A stretch of DNA of 64,000 nucleotides from Spongilla lacustris (lineage: Eukaryota; Porifera; Demospongiae; Spongillida; Spongillidae). The notes beneath the pieces were generated by a model. That model saw nothing but the letters and a program-made list of their open reading frames with translations, searched no databases and was not told the origin of the DNA. The stretch covers positions 8,754,235 through 8,818,234 of the forward strand of contig OX442420.1 in NCBI GenBank assembly GCA_949361645.1, written 5' to 3'. Below, piece after piece: positions 59,642-64,000 of the stretch. A program made the position numbers and the translations under genes. Position 1 is the first letter of the stretch, and the number at the start of each line of letters is the position of its first letter.

Positions 59642-62600
59642 TCATATATGCACAGCTATGTCCCTGCCATCCAGCAGTTCATTCAGCACAGCTTGGATGT
59701 CGTTGCCATACTTGCTTAGCAGCTTGTTGTTCAGCTCACGATCGGCAAACCCCGTGGCTATGAGCTGATCCATAGGTGTGACGTGAGCAGGAGATAGTGG
59801 GCCAGTCCATTTTTGTCGCTGCCAGGTGGGCAATGTTTGGGGAAGGAAACGGGTCGCATCTCTGTCCAGGTAGGAAACAACACATGGGGCTACGGGGGTA
59901 GCTGGTTGGGGGCGTGCCTCAGCGGGCTCTGGAGCGACCTATTATTGATAGCAATGAAGAGAATGCTTCATGTACGATGTACGTTATGCACATACATCAT
60001 GTGTGTAAGGGCCGGCACTAAATGTACATGTGTAACAATCAATATAGTTGGGCATCAACGACTTCCATCCATCCCCCCCCCCACACACACACACCGTTCC
60101 CCAAGCCTCAATCAACTAAATTTAATGCATGTCTGGTGTAGCCACACCCTCATGTAATGATTCTTGATGAAATTAATAGTACAAGCTATGCATAGAGAGA
60201 AATTCAATTTGTAGCTTCATTTGTAATGGCATTCTCATGATATTATTCTATATCTCATGTGATACAGTAAGGTGAATGGCACCATGCCTAGGGCAAAATA
60301 CATCAAAGTAAGCACACAGATGCAAAACTGACATGACCACATTAATTAACTGCGCTAGTTCCCCTTGTAATTATGAAACAATAAATGCTGTAAACATGTA
60401 ATACCTGGTCCCAAGCTAGGAGGACTTCCTTGGCCGCTTGAGTGCCAACTTGCTTAGCTGGTATATCATGACAATGATTCAATTCATTAGTCACTGATGC
60501 AGCCAGCTTCAATTTGAGCAATCTCGAATTCATTTCAGCCAACGTGAACTCTTTCTCTTTCAATTGTACCCTTAGTGCCTCACACTGTGTACAAGCTTGT
60601 CCACCAGATGAGCTACCACGATGAGTGGGATCAAGGCCAGCACTCTTTTCTCTTTGGTGGTCCAATTGATTCTGAGTTGAGGAGAGCTCTTTGGAGCGTT
60701 TGATACAATCCTATACAATGGAGTTGAATGACAACCATGCAGATATAAACACCTGTGAGGTGGGCAGTGCTGCAATTATGAGTTTAGCCTCGTCCCCAGG
60801 CCCTGTTTTTTTTAAATAAGATGCGGGGGCGAAAAACAGGGCCTGGTATACACTGGCAGGGTCCTAGTGCGCATGCGCTAACCATTACCAATACGCTTGG
60901 TAATCGTATACTGTTGTAATTTTTGTTTGTAAACCTTTCCGCACACCATCTCATTCTAAGCGTAAACTCTTTCTCGTCCCAGACTGCCGTATTAACTCGT
61001 ATATGTAGAGTTTCGTACGTCGACTTACTACCCTTGCTCCTTGGACCACCTCTACGATTGGTACGTGTAGGCTGGCCACCTCACGCTATTTGCCATCTTT
61101 AGCCGAAGCCACAATGCCGACAACCTACTTGTACTCTCGTGGTGTGCACTCATTGGAAATACCCTACACTTGGCACAAAGGCCTTGTCCATCGATACCTC
61201 GGCACCAAAAGTTGGGTAGTTCCAATGAGTGCACACCATGAGAGTACAAGTAGGTTGGTCAGCATTGTGGCTTTGGCTAAAGATGGCAAGTAGTGTGAGG
61301 TGGCCAGCCTACACATACCAATCGTAGAGGTGGTCCAAGGAGCAAGGGTAGTAAGTCCACGTACAAAACTCTACATATACGACAGTCTGGGACGAGGAAG
61401 AGTTTACGCTGAGAACGAGATGGTGTACGGAAAGATTTACAAACAAAAATTACAACAGTATGCGATTACCAAGCGTATTGGTAATGGCTAGTGCATGCGC
61501 GCTAGGACCCTGCCAGTGTACACCAGGCCCTGTTTTTCGCCCCCGCAACTTATAAAAAGCAGGGCCTGGGGACAAGGCTATTATGAGTTGTGATCATGCA
61601 AGTGATTAAATGTATACATGTATATGTGAAGGCTGCAGTGTGGGGGATTACTGTGGTGTGGGGGATTACTGTGGTGTGGGGAGATTACTGTGGTGTGGGG
61701 AGATTACTGTAATGTGAGGGATTACTGTGAGGGATTATGCCCACCTCAGTTGATTCTTGCTCCCTCATGTCCACCTCAGTTGATACCTGCTCCCTCATGC
61801 CCACCTCAGTTGATCCCTGCTCCCTCATGCTCACCTCAGTTGATCCCTGCTCCCTCATGCGCATCTCAGTTGATCCCTGCTCCCTCATGCTCACCTCAGT
61901 TGATCCCTGCTCCCTCATGCGCACCTCAGTTGATCCCTGCTCCCTCATGCCCATCTCAGTTGATCCCTGGTCCCTCATGCCCACCTCAGTTGATCCCTGC
62001 TCCCTCATCCTTCTCTTCTCGTAGTAAGCCTCCACTGCCTTCCACACTGTGGCTTCACTTGGGTCAGCCAGCACACCTCTAGAGCATCCACGTTGAAGTG
62101 TACGCTTCAACCACTCCAATGGTACATTGCGCTCTGGCTTCCGAGCAAGTGTCACAAGAAGCAATATCTCTTTGCTCTTTATGTTTTCTTCACTCCCCTT
62201 CTTCCAAATCTGCTCTGCTACGACCATACCATTATTTCTTGACTCAGCGATGATACAATACTCATCCCTCCTTCTCTCTGCCTCCTTGCACTTCTGCTCA
62301 GCCTCTTGGAGCTTCTGTTTTAACTGTGCATTCTCTGCTTTAACCTTTTTCAGATCATTAAATGTTTGATCACCCACAGTACTGTAGATGCTCCTTAGCT
62401 GCAGAACATTGAAGAGTGAGCCACATACATGTACATACATGTAGTCTATGAACAAATTATCCTTTAATTTGTCAATGCCCTCAATGAATAATTTCTACGT
62501 GCATGTAGATTAATAATTCCATATTGCAGAAATCAATGGCTACAATTAACTTTGATTGTCAAATATGAATAACATATTATACACCTCATAAAATTCATGG

Positions 62601-64000
62601 GATTTGGTTAATTTTATAAGGCTATACAATTACATGCACCATGCATGTATTTTCATACAATGCAAGTTTTTTCATGCTTTGTTGTACAGGCATAAGTCAG
62701 TGAGGTATGAGATAAAGAATAGAATTGAACCATGCATGTATTTTGCACAACGTATGCTTAATGGTAAATCGACGGACCGTTTTTGCGTAGACGAAATTGG
62801 TCCAAATCATCTACATGTAGACGCTATTTCAGAGCAATTTTCGGGTATTTATATCCTCCAAAAAACATTTATTTTCTTGCTGAGCCATCTAATCAGGTTA
62901 AACAACACATGGGTAGGTAGCATTTAAAAGTTTATTACAATAAATGATATTCAAAGTACACAATCATCTACATATGTGTCTACGTGTAGACGGCAATTTA
63001 ACATTAAAAACTGAAGCTTCACTGAGCATGATGGCAACTATCAACTTGCAGAGCAGCACCAATGCATGCAAAATGTGACCCTAAATCACAAACACATGAA
63101 AATAAGGTACCTGATGAGCCTGATGCTTGTATTTCATGTTATCTTGTAGACAACTTGCTAGCTGAAAGCGCAGTACATGTATACATATGACCACAGTATA
63201 TGACCACAGTACACATATAACCACAGCACACATATGACCACAGTACACATATGACCACAGTACACATATGACCACAGTACACATATGACCACAGTACACA
63301 TATGACCATAGTACACATATGACCACAGTACACATATGCCCACAGAACACATACGACCTATGCATAGGACCACAGTACACATATGACCACAGTACACATA
63401 TGACCACAGTACACATATGACCACAGTACACATATGACCACAGTACACATATGACCACAGTACATATATGACCACAGCACATATATGACCACAGTACACA
63501 TATGACCACAGTACACATATGACCACAGTACACATATGACCACAGTACACATATGACCACAGCACACATATGACCACAGTACACATATGACCACAGCACA
63601 CATATCACCACAAGATATAACAGTCAGGCACAGTACCTGCTTTTGTGCCATACTCAGCTGGCTACTGCAATCTTTCATCTTCATTTTTGATGCCTGAAGC
63701 TCTTTGTAAAGCTGAGTCAGAGTGTAATGTGTATTTAAAGTGGACAAAAAGTAATGGAACATAAAAAATACATGTATGCAATGATGAATCTATGCAAGAC
63801 CCAAGAAATTAATAATAGGCTATACATATAGTATCCAGTGCCATAATATGAGATATTACATGTACGTCTGTCTAGTGACTGTAGGCAACATTCTGTGAGC
63901 TACTGTCAGAATTCATATAACAATCAAATTGCAGCATTAATATGTAGGGAGGTACCTTTGTCATGAACGTGGTTCTGATTAAACTCCCTCAAGATTGTGG
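59642..64000 (-). CDS. Gene F: paralogue of gene D (coiled coil and UBA part; kinase beyond window)
   Basis: Visible exons: 63711-63637, 63161-63111, 62398-61985, 60710-60405 and 59938-59642 (TGA). Lengths are 75, 51, 414, 306 and 297 bp, against 75, 51, 414, 312 and 255 in D; all are phase 0 with conserved borders. At least 380 residues are encoded here. Exon 1, expected to hold the kinase, is off the right edge. The coiled-coil exon is intact with several substitutions (AESRNNGMVVAEQIWKK). The last exon is longer than in D and has a complete UBA third helix (AVLNELLDGRDIAVHI), but the MGF loop of D reads TGF (ATG to ACG), which alters the ubiquitin-contacting loop. No stop or frameshift is seen. 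Intron 5 holds none, and intron 4 a Mutator-like insertion that does not touch splice sites. Confidence 0.75.
60785..61580. mobile_element. Mutator-like foldback transposon, 796 bp (copy 2, in gene F intron 4)
   Basis: Long inverted arms start TAGCCTCGTCCCCAGGCCCT. A perfect 9-bp target duplication TTATGAGTT flanks it (60,776-60,784 and 61,581-61,589). The D locus shows the single uninterrupted site near 40,736. A 9-bp duplication with TIRs of several hundred bp is the Mutator/MULE pattern. It has no transposase. Confidence 0.9.
61737..62010 (-). repeat. 30-bp donor-containing repeat in gene F
   Basis: About nine units equivalent to those in gene D, each with CTGAG|GTGGGC or a one-base variant (GAG|GTGGAC, GAG|GTGAGC, GAG|GTGCGC, GAG|ATGCGC and GAG|ATGGGC). 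Some units have lost the GT and so the donor. Confidence 0.85.
62743..63028. mobile_element. 287-bp insertion specific to gene F intron 3
   Basis: Absent from the matching intron of gene D (near 42,868). It contains TCTACATGTAGACG and GTCTACGTGTAGACGGC motifs and ends in no obvious inverted repeat. The class is unknown. Confidence 0.5.
63175..63610. repeat. 17-bp minisatellite in gene F intron 2
   Basis: About 25 units of CAGTACACATATGACCA with substitutions, the paralogue of 43,015-43,315. Confidence 0.95.

Noticed and set aside
1..64000. tRNA, rRNA or snRNA genes
   Set aside because: No cloverleaf with internal A/B boxes or conserved rRNA or snRNA segment was seen on reading; a tRNAscan or Rfam run would be decisive.

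Overview
This is eukaryotic nuclear DNA, most likely from a marine demosponge. The grounds are genes split by short GT-AG introns, a tyrosine-kinase-like (TKL) kinase with long coiled coils, a secreted Cys-rich family that I recall from sponges and cnidarians, an intronless orphan 7TM receptor, and a dense load of foldback DNA transposons and minisatellites. No prokaryotic, plasmid, phage or CRISPR feature is visible. The species is inferred from style, not proven.

Layout. 1-3,500 holds repeats: a 312-bp direct duplication, a purine tract and an interspersed repeat. 3,554-14,088 holds a divergent pair of coiled-coil genes, A on the minus strand (5 exons, 833 aa) and B on the plus strand (3 exons, 472 aa), with a shared promoter region of about 690 bp. 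12,145-17,405 and 25,785-28,680 are two copies of one segmental duplication rich in 21-bp and 27-bp minisatellites; the second copy has lost the gene B exons. 18,832-23,967 is a roughly 5.1-kb transposon-like unit with terminal inverted repeats, inverted subterminal 154-bp arrays and a spliced C48 (Ulp1/SENP-type) protease gene. A 7TM receptor gene (24,075-25,064) lies right beside its right end. 28,919-34,945 is gene C on the minus strand, a coiled-coil protein with a UBAN-like (NEMO/optineurin/ABIN-type) ubiquitin-binding signature near its C-terminus. 39,522-44,968 (gene D) and 59,642 to beyond the window end (gene F) are paralogues coding for kinase, coiled coil and a C-terminal UBA domain; the kinase part of F lies outside the window. 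Between them are a Mutator-like foldback, two adjoining 1.84-kb near-perfect palindromes, and a pair of Cys-rich secreted-protein genes, each broken in a different place.

The duplications act as internal controls. A hAT-like element in the D locus, a Mutator-like element in the F locus and a Harbinger-like MITE in segmental copy A each have a matching empty site in the paralogous copy, which fixes their ends and target-site duplications.

Functionally, C, D and F together suggest ubiquitin-linked signalling or autophagy-adaptor biology: a UBAN-like reader, plus kinases tethered by a UBA domain. C and D also share an upstream leader/promoter sequence. This link is inference from domains and position. 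Exon structures were worked out by hand from splice signals and phase; in genes A, B, D and F every junction is in phase, and in gene C all but one boundary is firm.
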